Below are positions 1-12,500 of a stretch of DNA of 64,000 bases, piece after piece. The first letter of the stretch is position 1. Each line of letters begins with the position of its first letter. The stretch is from Pachyseris speciosa (Eukaryota > Cnidaria > Anthozoa > Scleractinia > Pachyseridae): positions 2,385,001-2,449,000 of the forward strand of contig JAEMWC010000012.1 in assembly GCA_016490735.1 (NCBI GenBank). Direction: 5' to 3'. The translations under genes were made by a program, and so were the position numbers. A model generated the notes under the pieces. That model was not told the DNA's origin. It saw nothing but the letters and a program-made list of their open reading frames with translations, and searched no databases.

Positions 1-775
1 TAAAAATCAGATCAATTTTCATGAAGGAAGTGACAGGTTCAAGAGAAGTGAGTTCAAAAACCTACTTTGAATGAGTCCTGGTGTTCCCATATACCAGGTA
101 TAACCATAAACTATGCCTTATTTTGCAGCTCTTGGTGCACAGATTAACATGACACCGCACGCGCGATTGTGTACAGTTTGGCGAGAGCGTTAAATTTAAC
201 GATATTTCAGTACTTGTGAGACTTTTGTTGAAAATTCGGCTTGCAGGATCCTCACATGTTTACTCGCAGTTAACAAATCCAAGAACGATTTGCGTTAATT
301 TAGTGAATGTGGGCGGAGCGGCGATAATTACTGGCGTTGTAATGATTGGTTCCTGTATTTGTGGAGTTATATAAGCACGCGGGAAATTTTAAGAACACGA
401 AAGAAGTGCCTAGAGAAGCACAAGCCGTAGGCGAGTACTTCTCTCACTTCTCCAGTGTTTGTATTACTCAACAATGCACAAGTCTTTTATTTGTTTAATA
501 AAATACCTTCATAAACAATCCAATAAATGGGTGGCTGTTTTCCCCTACAAGCCAAAGGGACTGTGGTTTTCAGCCACTTTAGTTTGCGACGCGTTTGACA
601 TTTTGTTTTTGGTACAAAGAGGTTAATCTTACAAAGACTATAAAACCATTCCAATAACTTTCAAAAATACTTGCCTGACAAGGAAGAACAAAATGGAAGG
701 CTATATGGTACCACAAACACACCTAGACTCAAAAAACTTCTCAATTGCTGCGTAAGCTATTAAAAGGAGACTCAC
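1..775. other. Intron sequence below e42
   Basis: Intron after the last visible exon in gene order. I see no coding exon, RNA gene or clear repeat end here. Confidence 0.5.
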
Positions 776-829
776 AGGTATTCCAGGTTCTCCAGGTCTG
801 CCATTCATTCCAGGGGGTCCAGTCTCTCC
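776..829 (-). CDS. Collagen exon e42 (triplets 268-273)
   Basis: 54-bp phase-0 exon encoding [18 protein letters not shown], donor GTGAGT. The most 3' exon in the window; about 65 triplets and the C-propeptide should lie beyond base 1. Confidence 0.96.
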
Positions 830-3800
830 CTAATGATCGTCAAAAAAGTGAAAGATTAAAGCCACCAAGGACAGTTCTCAGAAACATGCTATCTAATGGC
901 AACCCATAAAACTGCAGCTAGCGCCGGTTTCTGTAGAAATAATTGACTAAGGCCCAGTTTAAACATCGAATCTTATTTCCGAATTGAATGTTTGTAAAAT
1001 GCGGCGTGTAAATCAGTTAAGGTCGGTATATTTGAATCAAATGAGAGTGTAGTCGAATATGTGATCGAAGTTCGACAGTTGATTTCAATGCCGCATTTTA
1101 CATGCACCGAATCTAATTAAAAACCTTTGCTATTATTATACTTCGCCTGAAATTCCACATCTTTATGCTACATGACATGTCCCTCGCGCTCAGTAATCAA
1201 ATTCAACAACTAAACACGACGTTTAAATCCAAACTAAAACTTTTTACTGAAATTCGATTCGACTTAAGTTAGTATTAGATTCGGCGCATGCAAAATGCGA
1301 CGTTTAAACCACACCTAACAGTATCACCACGACCCTGACCCATAGTCCCGAATACAGAAAAAACAGTATTTTACCAGTTACAAGGAAAAAATAATAGTTA
1401 AATTCAACAATTAAATGCGACGTTTAACTCCAAACTAAAACCTTTTACTGAAGTTCGACTCCACTGAAGTTAGTATTAGATTCAGCGCATGCATTTTCAA
1501 GAAAACAAACTGATGCCAGAAAACGTTACAGTACTAAATCTAAATCTAAATCTAAATCTAAATCTAAATATCATTTTGTCGGCAAAAATCCTTGAGGCCA
1601 TCACGCCAACTCTAAAATAATAAGAAATAACTACACAAAATATACAAAATGGTAAAAACTATTAAAAACTATAAAAACAAAACTACAGGTAAAAGTTAAA
1701 CTATTTGAGTTTGCTTTTAAAAGTGCAGAGGGATTGGCTGGCAACAGTTTCTTCTGGAAGTTTATTCCATTCAGCTATTGTTTTAGGAAAGAAGAAAGAA
1801 ACACGGGCAATAACTGCCCAAAATGCTACAGAACATACCTTCATTCCCTGTGGACCTGCTGTTCCAGGCTCTCCAGTAGGTCCAGTTGGTCCCTGGTTAA
1901 AACAATAACGGTTACAATGCGATGCCATACGGTAAATTGCTATATACCTAGATTTTCACTCAACAAAAAGAGTACTGTGAGTAGTCACGTACGCCTGATC
2001 AAATTCAAATGTATTCTGATCAATCCCAACCGGGATTCCGCAGCTATTGCCCGCGCCGGATACAAACAACAGCACGTGATCAGTGCACGACTAAAAAGTG
2101 GCATGACCTCCAGCAAGTGCGGTTTGACATATGGAAACAAGTCACAACCACTTGAAACATTGGTAAATTATTCATTCAGCAGGCTTGTGAATAAAGAAGT
2201 CATGTTCTCGTAGTACCGTCTTTGTTTGTTTGTATTTTGCTGTGATTGTTGAAGTGAAATTCTAGGTATATAACAAAGCACTTTATGTTTGGTCCCTCGT
2301 TAGTTTTGTTTTCCCATGAGTCCTGGGCTGAGGTGCTCGAAGCATGGTTAGCGCTAACCATTGCTTAAGATGTATTAAAACCTATAGATTGTCATGGTAT
2401 TTAACCCAGGTTAGTGCTAACCATGCTTTGATCAACTGCGCAATGACGTTTCCCGAGACGAAAACCTCGGGAAAACAAAACTAACCGTTTCCCTTGGGAA
2501 TACAAACTAAATATAATGTAACCCACTTAAATGATAGTTTAAATTCCTATCACACATTACATATACGTGGGCCTTGGTTATGCTAGTAACAAGACACATG
2601 AGAACAAGAGCTGCGAACTCAATCATGCAGTGCAAAAGTTTAATAATCTCCATACTTTCTTCATATTTTAATAACTTTCTGCTTTCTTAACAACTTCTTG
2701 TTTCAAAAAAGGGGGCTATGTTCTCTGCTCTTTGTTGATTTTATTTGTTTATGACCGTTATAGTACTCGAGCTCTGCACACCTCCTTTGTCTTCATGCAC
2801 CTATCATTTTATATAACTGCTTTCTACTCCGCTTAATTTAACAGAGTTACCAACAAGGAGTGCTTGTTTCATCCTGCTGGCCAGCCGTATGCTAAGCGGT
2901 TTTTCAGAATTGATAGCGAGTAATGCAGCCAATAAGGGAATGGTATTCGTGATAGAATGCTAGTAGATTTATACCAAAACAGAATTGATAGCGAGTAGCG
3001 CAGCCGATAAGAGAATGGCATTCGTGACAGAATGCTAGTAGATTTATACTAAAACAGAATTGATAGCGAGTAGCGCAGCCGATAAGAGAATGGCATTCAT
3101 GATAGAATGATAGTAGATTTATACTCATTGTACATAGTTGGGCTGGTTAATACATACCGCTAGTCCTCGGTCACCCTTTGGTCCTTGGGGTCCAGGTGGA
3201 CCATTCTCTCCCTGCCAAGACAAAATTTTGCATTATGTGCAAAGTGGTAAGAGGTGTGTCCATTGAACCCAAACATGTGTTTGCAAAGTGGAACACTAAA
3301 AAAGTTGCAATTTTCCAACGAAGTTCTTAATATGTGCATTAAAACTATTTGCGGTTGTCTGTGGCAAAGGATGACAAGGAGGAAATGCGTTGCAACTTGA
3401 AAAAAGTTAGGTTAACTTTTTTCAAGTTTCGCCATTGTGTCCAAGAAAAATCGCCATAAAATAACACTACTTCCTATTCCATCCAAGAAATAATAAGAAA
3501 TCTACTTCTTCGAGATAGACGGGCCAATCATGTAACAGAAAAAGTACTTCCTCACGATTTGATCAACTTATAACAGGAATTGTTTTAAAAAAGATTTTAA
3601 CTCTTTAAAGGAGCTTTGTCATGGAGAGTTTCATGTTTTGGATTTCAAATTAAAACCAAGTACCCTCAAATTCCATTGTTCATAACCAAAATGCTCCTAG
3701 AACACCTAAATAAAGATATCAGACTATTTTCTCAAAGGGGAACAAACCACAATCTGTATTTGGTTATTTTTTCCACAGCACAAGAGGAGAACTGAAAAAG

Positions 3801-6800
3801 TTGGCCCATTTTTTTCAAGTTGCAATCCATTGTAATCCTTGCCATCCTAAGCCAACGAAGCTTATTTGTAGTTTTGCTAAATTGGTAAAATAATTATAAA
3901 CGACACTGAAAAATTATTGATTTTTTGGGTTTTCATAGTTTCCAATATTGTTTTCAGCTTTTTAAAAAACTCATGACATAGCTCCGATCCAAGATCATGC
4001 ACACAGGTCACGAGAAAAAATTTCTTAATGTTTTAACAAATTCTCCCAACTAGATCCATAGGAACTGTATGGAGAACAATGAGGAGATTACGTACGTTGA
4101 CATTATCAGGGCTTTAAGGGTTAAGGGAGTGATAACCAAAGATGAAATGTTGTGATTTGTTAACAAATTCTCCTGATGAATGAGGAACATCAAAGGGAAC
4201 ATCCGCTCTTTCAACAAATTGATCCTAAATTGTTGGAAATAATTACTAGTTTCCAAAAATTTAGGTTATAACGAGGGAATAGCATAAAAAGTGAACATAA
4301 AATTGGATATCATTAACGCGTTTTTCACTTTTAAATTTCCCAGGCGTCACCAGTTTTGATTTCGTGATGTCAGTTGGTTGCAGCTATTGTCAGGACGCAA
4401 ATGAAGCAGAGAATCTTTTGTGCTGAACAATAGGGCAATCGAATTATGTCATGAAATACAAAATTGCTGCACATGGAAACTCTTTTGTACAGCGAAATGT
4501 TATATCCACGTTTTCAAACAAAATTTGGAATGAAGTAATCATTTCCAACAATTTAGTTTCACTTTGTTGTAAGAGTGGAGTTTCCCTTTAAATGCATGAG
4601 ACTCACTGTCCCACCATCAGAACCCGATGGTCCAGGGTCGCCATCTTGTCCATTTTTGCCCTATACGAAAAAAAGGAGAGAGATCGATAAACAGAACACA
4701 AACTGTATCCCTGATTAATTGATTACATGCTGCTGTGACTGCTTTTTGACAAATGCATGTGACTGAACACCTTACGAAATTTGCCATGGTATTAGCATCC
4801 ATAATATTCCCTTATGGTTTAAAAATGCTATCTTACAAGGCTAAAAAGGTAGAAAAGAAAACAGAAGTCACCTTCAATTATTCAACACGATTAGAAATTG
4901 TTCATAGGTAAAATATTTGTTACTAAACCATGCTGCTGCAGTCTACACAACTTAAACTTGAAATTCTAAACAAGGATTTAATTTAGGGGAATTAAAAACA
5001 AATGAGAGCTGGGCCATCTCAGAGAATACGGCAGCAAAACAATTATAATACTTCTTCACTCTTTTAGACAAGAATTAAAAAACTAATTCATGAGCCTTTT
5101 CAACTATCACGTCACTCAAATCGATGACGTGGACGAGCTTTTAAATCTGGTAAAACACTGTCAATCAATATAAAACAATATGAAACAATACCCTCATTAG
5201 TATTCTTTATATAAAGAATACTAATGAGGGTAACTATTTATATAAAGAATGCTAATGAGGTGATATATTTTTAGTGCAATGGCTTGAAAATAGTAAAATA
5301 AGAAGGTAAATTTTGCATTAAAAACTACCCGTACAAAATTAACAGGCAATTGCAAACAATAATGTAAACACCCAAACTTCGACAAGCACGATGGCAAAAT
5401 ACCTCCACAGCAACAAAAACAGCAAACTACCACAGCAAATTAAAATGACAGACAAAAAAGCACAACAAAACTAAAACCAAAATACAGCAAATATACGACA
5501 ACCAAATAACTAAACGACAGCAAAATAATAATCACGTTTTCAAGCTGAATATAAGTTACATTGTTTACCGCAAAACTTTCATTCCCCAGAGAAATAGTTA
5601 CCATAAAAGCTCTATTTCATTTTAGGTCTCATTAATGGGGGCTTATTAGAGAGGGGGGCTTATTTCAAATCTTAAACACCTTGCTTTCGTCTTAAAACAG
5701 TTTTTGCATAAAACTCAAACAACTACAGTGAAATTTTATCATCTAATGATAATGTGTTTGAGTGTATATTTGCTTAAAAACAAACCAATTGGGCCACATG
5801 AAGTTGATTTCGCAAGAGGGAATAGGAAAGATTTATTACAGAATCTCGTGTCCTAAAAGGGGGAGGGGGCTTATTAGAGAGCGGGGGGCGGGGCTTATTA
5901 CAAAAAAACGACTTCCAGACAAGAGGCTTATTAGAGAGGGGGAGGGGGTTAATAGAGAGGGGGCTTAATAGAGCATTTACGGCATATGCATTCATGTCAC
6001 TTGTCTAAATACCTGTGCCATTCAAAAAACTTGCAGCACATGTCTTATCGGGTCTAAAAACACTCGGCTACGCCTCGTGTTTTGAAACCCAATAAAACTC
6101 TGCTGCTCATTTATTAAACAGTACAAAATATTTTATTTATATGTACGTGTTAATGTTCAACCCAACTCGATTAGCTCCGCTACACACAGGTGGACAAATT
6201 GTAATATCCACTTATAAAATTATAAATTAAGTAGTTGTTGGTTATATATTGAGTTTCAGAAAAAAACAACGTCACAAAGCACTCACTGGTTGTCCTGGGA
6301 GACCATCCTTTCCTGGTCTTCCTGGTTCTCCACTAGCACCCTGGTGAAAAAAATAATAACATGAGTTTTCCCAGAGAAGAGTACAAAAGAGCTAAATATG
6401 TAAACACGATCTGTGAAACCAAGCAATTTCAAGCACTGACAAGCTAATGGATCTTCACCTTTTGTCCATCAGCTCCGTCTCTACCGGGAGGTCCCGATGG
6501 TCCAGGTGGTCCCTGAGAACAGAACAAAACAACTTGAGATGGAGCAGAATTCTGCACAAAACTGACAATACCTGCAATGGCAATATGCTTTCACAGGGCA
6601 CTTATGCTACAGCCAATCGGACAGAGAGCAGGAGCTATCACAAAGGGACAAACTTCACAAAATCAGTTAAATCTGAAAACCCGTGGTGCTGGACTTGAGT
6701 GACTGGTGATCGTGTATGCTTGGAGAAAACACTGCTGCCATGCGAATCACTCTGCTTGCACCTCGTCCTCCATGTCTATGGTTAAAATATTACAAGGATG

Positions 6801-9485
6801 ATGCAGTGACGAGAGCACTCCCCAACCATCATGGTCCGGGTTCGATTCCCAGATTTGGTGTCAAACATGGTTGAGTATGCTATTGGTTCCCATCCTTGCT
6901 CTTAAGAGGTTTTTCTTTGCGTACTCCAGTTTTTCTCTCTCTTCAAAACTAAAACAACATCTCCAAATCCAAATGTGAAGTGTCCTCAATGGCCACCATG
7001 TGTGCAACTGTTTGAAACACAGCTAGGCAGATGAAATCAGGAACAACAACAGTAAAGTTATCTTACAGGAGGACCGGCTTGTCCAGGTTTTCCAGCATTT
7101 CCTTGGTTTCCAGGTTGTCCCTAAGCGGTAAATAAAAAAGTAAATTCAGGCGTTCTTCAGAACAGGTTCTCCAAGCATAAGAGGAACTGCAGCAGATGCA
7201 GGGACCACGGAGACCATTTGTGACCCTCCACGGAAAAACAGTGAATAAGGTGAACGCACGCACACGGCACGTTCGCACATTGAGACAAAAGGAGCGTGAC
7301 TTAACACGTTAGTATGCGTACGAGTAGCCTACCTCATTAAAGTTGAAGTCTTTGTTTTTCACGCACGCTAAAGACAAAAGAGCGTGCAATGAGCGTTGCG
7401 TGCGTTTTGGCTCTCTTCAAACACGCTTACCGTGTCAACTTCTAACACCGCCCGCACGCTGAGCATCTGACATCAACAACACGCTGAACAGTGGACATCG
7501 AGTGCACATCGCATGCAGTAACTGGCCGTCTTATCGGTATGAAAACTTTTTCAACAATTGGCGTTGCGAAGGACCATCTTTTCAAAGGGATGTAGTAAAA
7601 CCCAGAACTAAATAAAACCACTTAAACGAAATGACCGAAACATGAACTACACACTGAATAACCTTGTCAACAAAACAAAACCACCACCGAAACGAATGAA
7701 ACGAAAGGACCGAAACTAGAATCTTATAACATCGTCAACAAAACAAAACCACCGAAACAAAACGGCCGAAACAGCCGAAATTGAAACTTACTACTACAGA
7801 ATAATCTTGTCAGTAAAACAAAACCAAAAAAAAACTCGACGAACCCCATAATTCAACCAGCAAGTAATTGCTCCGATGTGGCGAACAACGTGAAATATAC
7901 TATCAACTTTTGGCGTTCGATTTCAGTGTCAACTTCGGCTCGTTCATAACTACACGCATTATTATATTACAGTAATTGCAAACTCTAAGGCAACCAGTTG
8001 CCGTTTTCATTCAGAAAAAGACTTGTTTTGAATTTCGCTCGCTTTGCTCTGATATTGTTTCGTTACCGAATACTTTCGAATTTTCTCACACCGCTGGATA
8101 AACCCACAAATTGCTGTTAACTGGCTTTTGAAGATGTGAAAAGAATTCCGAAACTACACTTTCTTGTTTGGCTTAGAATAAACGCTGTTAGTTAATGATA
8201 GCACCGTAGCAAAAAGGTAAACAATGTTTTCTAACATGCTGGCAAAGAAATCTCAAAATGTCGCTCTGAAATATATCGAAGAACGCCGAATGATGATCGA
8301 ATGAAATATCATCACTCTGCAACTGGTTGCCTAGCACGTGACATAGATCTGCCACCGATAAATATCTCCGTGAGCGTTCCGTTTGATAAATCAAAACCTC
8401 TGTCAAGGGACTCGAGAAAAATTGTCTTTGAGTTTCAGTGAAAATAACTGTTTTTATTTTGTCAAAGCCTTTCACTGGAAGAGTGAAAAGTAACATGAAA
8501 ACGTAGTTTATCTCTTCTCTGGCGTTCGTACCATTGTAGGGGTGGCGAATGGTTCTTCAAAAAATACGTGTCTCGCAGAGTTTTTGTCAAATTTCACCGG
8601 ATTGTTCGCAATGTCATGTCGGAGTATCGATTTCTTTTGCAAGGCTAAGAAGGTCCCAGACGCGCAGAAAATATATCAGTCTAGCTGTCTCGGAAAGTCT
8701 CTGATTTACCATTCGCCATCCCTATTTGTCAACCATGTTAACACAGAGCTACCGTGTCAAGAAGAAAGAAATTTGCGTGTTGAAAGGCCCACCATGTTAA
8801 CACACTGTTAACAAAGGGCACTAACACGCTTCTACAATTCTTTTGTGTTTTTTTTTTGCATAAGCGCACGCTAAGCGTGTTAGACAAGTAACGGCCGAAC
8901 GTGTTAGGACCGTGCCGTGTGCGTGCGATCACCTTATTCACTGTTTTCCCGTGGAGGGTCACATTTTAAAGTGATTGGGCTAAAACATCTGGCCAAGTTG
9001 AAGTGGTAAACTTCATACATCATCCATGTCATCTGGAGCCCTACAAAATAAATCCAAGAAAAAATGTGGTAGGGTCCCTCCCACTCCACGAGCCCTGACA
9101 TGTGACAAAATTCACCTGTCGGCCTTGTGCTCCTTGGTCACCCTTGTCTCCTGGTTGACCCAGTTGACCCTGCAATACAAAAAGACATGACATGTTTAAA
9201 CTGCACTTCACTGATCAAAACTACCGTTTGATATGAAAGTAAATTATGGGAAATGAAAATATACTAACAGTTTACTCAAAGAGTACTAACAGTTTTTGGG
9301 TACCCTTTTATGAAGTTAAATAATGTGCATGATATTCTTTTGTTACTGTATAATAGGTTTAGATCATTTGGAATCAATACTAGCATTAGTTTCTAACTTT
9401 TTCCACAATATAATTTTATGTAGTAACAGGGAAGCCCACCTAGCTGGATCTGTTATTAAACCGTTATAATTATTATTATTATTAA

Positions 9486-9530
<45 letters not shown>

Positions 9531-12500
9531 TAGTATCATTATTATTAAGAAGTGCTTTAAAGCTCCTATGCATGTATTAATTGTGCAATAACAGTCAGAA
9601 TGAAATGAATGAACTCACAGCAGCTCCTGTAGCACCAGGTCTACCAGATGGTCCTGGAGGGCCTTTGACACCCTAGGGAAGGAAAAATCTCATCAGTCGC
9701 CGTGTGATTGTCCCACTATATAATCCTAATACAACAGCCATCAAATCTAGTGCTTTTGCTGCAGCATCAGCTGCTTAATGATTGGAAATTATACTTGATA
9801 AATAAACCAACTTAAGGGCGAAAGCAAACAATATAAGTCAAAAGGAAGACAAGAACTAAAACAGTATTTGCTGGAAGTGTAAAATTAAAATTTGAAAATA
9901 AAGCTTTTTAGAAATCACTTCAGTGCTAATTAATCCAAACTTGTAAAAAAGAGTTAAAGCCGGGTCCAACTGCTTCATATAACACTTTGCTACAACACGC
10001 TTCACAAGTGGAAGGTTGAGCTAAAAATTGGGTTAACTTTAAATTAGTTGAAGAACAAAATAACATACAGGTTCTCCACGTGCTCCCCGTGGTCCTTGAG
10101 GTCCAGGTGGTCCACTAGGTCCCTAATGACAAAGAAGAGTGCTCATTAAGAATGCTAATTAAAAGTCTATAAATCATTAATCAATAAAATCACCAACAAT
10201 TGCCAAGACCCAAGATTGTGTTTGGCGAGTAGTCAGATTATCAAGCCTTATGCTCTTTAGATAAGAAAACGCATGATTGCAAAACTTGTTATGGCCTAAA
10301 GAAAGTAGGTGCTGTAGTAACAAAGCATGATTTCATGAAAGGTGTTTGTCGTTGTTGTTTGAATTGATACATGTAGTTGAGGTAAGCCTGGTTTCCAAAT
10401 GATCTTAATGGTCTGCGATTGGTCTGCGACACATGGTTGGGATGATCGGGAAAGTAAAACCTATTTCTACTTTCCCGATCATCCCAACTGTGTGTCGCAG
10501 ACTGCCGCAGACCGATCACACACTGATTGCAGAACATTAAGATCATATGGAAACCAGGCTTTAATCCACACAGATGTGGACTGCATCTGTGTGACTCAAT
10601 CATGAGACAAACGATTAAAGCATGTTATTATACTACACAACATTCCACATGATTTCGTAGGTAGTCATATAAACAACGGCGACCAATGGTGACAAAGACC
10701 GAATTTCTCATCACAATATGAATTATTCCATCAACGAGATGGCAAACCCCATGACACGGCCTCTTCAAAACAAATTCTTCAAACCACAAGAATACTCAAG
10801 AGTGGGGAGACATTGTCACTAAAGGCAGAGGCTTCATCAATATTGTACACAAAGGAGGATCAGTGAGAGGGATTAAGCTCACAAGTACATACCAATGCAC
10901 CAGGTCTGCCAGGTGGCCCTGGATTTCCAGGTGAACCACGAGGTCCCTGTAAAGGCAAGACACTCATATCACTGTTTGATTTTCACTCTCTTACCAAAGA
11001 CAAATTTTCAGTGCACACGTAAAATGAGTTGGCAATGGTGATACAACTTACGGTGTCGCCAGGACTTCCTGGAGTACCATCTACTCCATTAGCACCATCT
11101 TCACCCTAAATTTGAGAAAATAAAATGAAAGTTGTCAAGACTACAAAAGAGCAGAGCAGAGTGTTGATAAGAATTAGTCATTGAGCATGCCAAAATTGTA
11201 ACTTTTTCAATAATCATGGTGAACCTTTTCTCCTGGAGAACCAGGTGGACCAGGGGGTCCGGGCAATCCGTCTCTTCCCTGTTTGAGAAAAAGACACCAA
11301 AAAGGTTAGCAACTGTTAATAATTTTCCCATTTCATAGGAAACAAATGTTGCTGAGAAACTAATGGTGATGTGTAGCCTACATGTACATAACATCTTCAG
11401 TGTTCATCTGGTTTTAACTTCAGGCCCTGGCATTGAAGGTGTGGTCACAAGTAGATGCGAGCTGGAAACTAGAGTCAACTCACAGGTTTGTTTGGCAGTG
11501 TTCTATATGTGCAAACACCATGACTTGCAAATCCCTTGCAGTATAAGTTGAGACTCAGTTTAGCATAGCTTAAAGAACTCAAAAATGCCAATGAAAAAAA
11601 TCAAAAGCATTTCCACTACCTAAAAAATCCTGAGGGAAGCCTTGGATAAATGAAAAAACATGGCAACATTTGTTTCACCAAAATTTAAACAAATTGAGTT
11701 TTCATATTTTTCCAAGCAATGACCATTAACAGCAGATGAGAGATCACACATCCTTCTGCTTCAAAGCTAAGGTGGAGGATCAGCTAGAAACTTACTGGTT
11801 CTCCATCTTTGCCATCAAAGCCACGCTCACCAGTAGGTCCTTCATCTCCCTAGAACAAAGAAGGTACATTGAGATCAAGCTACACTGGAATCAATGCAAC
11901 TACAAGACAGTACTCTGAATTGTAACCATTTTGATTGGTGAATTAAACGTTGCCACGAGAGATGCTGACTTGGCAAGTTTTTCTGTCAATAGTGTATTTT
12001 AGTTCCAGAAAAATCGAAAGGTTCAAAAAGCTACCCTCAAATATAATCATTTCCTTTGATTCCAGAAGTTCACTTCTTTCTCGTGTAGAATCCAGACTTG
12101 ACAACAGTTACTGCATTTCCCCAGATTCATGGAGGATAGCCATCATGAATTGATATGAAGATAAAGAACTTTCACCAGGGTTTTGTTCCACTCACGAAAT
12201 ATTGCCCCTGGTGTATGGCTAAGAAAAGAGCACTGGAAACCATTACATTAATTTATCGTACATGCAAAAGGCTGCCAGAAAGACAACTAAGAAAACATTT
12301 CATGCTTTGAAACTGTATGGTTTTTGTAATCACAGGTGCATTCTATACCTTTGAGCCTTTAGCTCCAACAGGTCCCACTTGTCCTTGTTGTCCTGGTAAT
12401 CCCTTAAAATGGAAATTGCAACAGTTTAGCAAGGCGAACTGCAAGAACCACCTACCTACTCTCTAAGAAACTTTGCATTGGTGTTATAAATGAGAATTAA

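Noticed and set aside
2904..3128. Cys-rich repeat protein on the minus strand
   Set aside because: A 75-bp minisatellite that stays open only because 75 is a multiple of three; no start context, splice sites or neighbours support it.
2905..3129. CRISPR-like array
   Set aside because: Direct 75-bp repeats without unique spacers, in a eukaryotic intron.
9364..9573. Poly-Asn frame (also 29553-29783 and 58165-58401)
   Set aside because: Product of ATT/AAT microsatellites, no conserved sequence around them.
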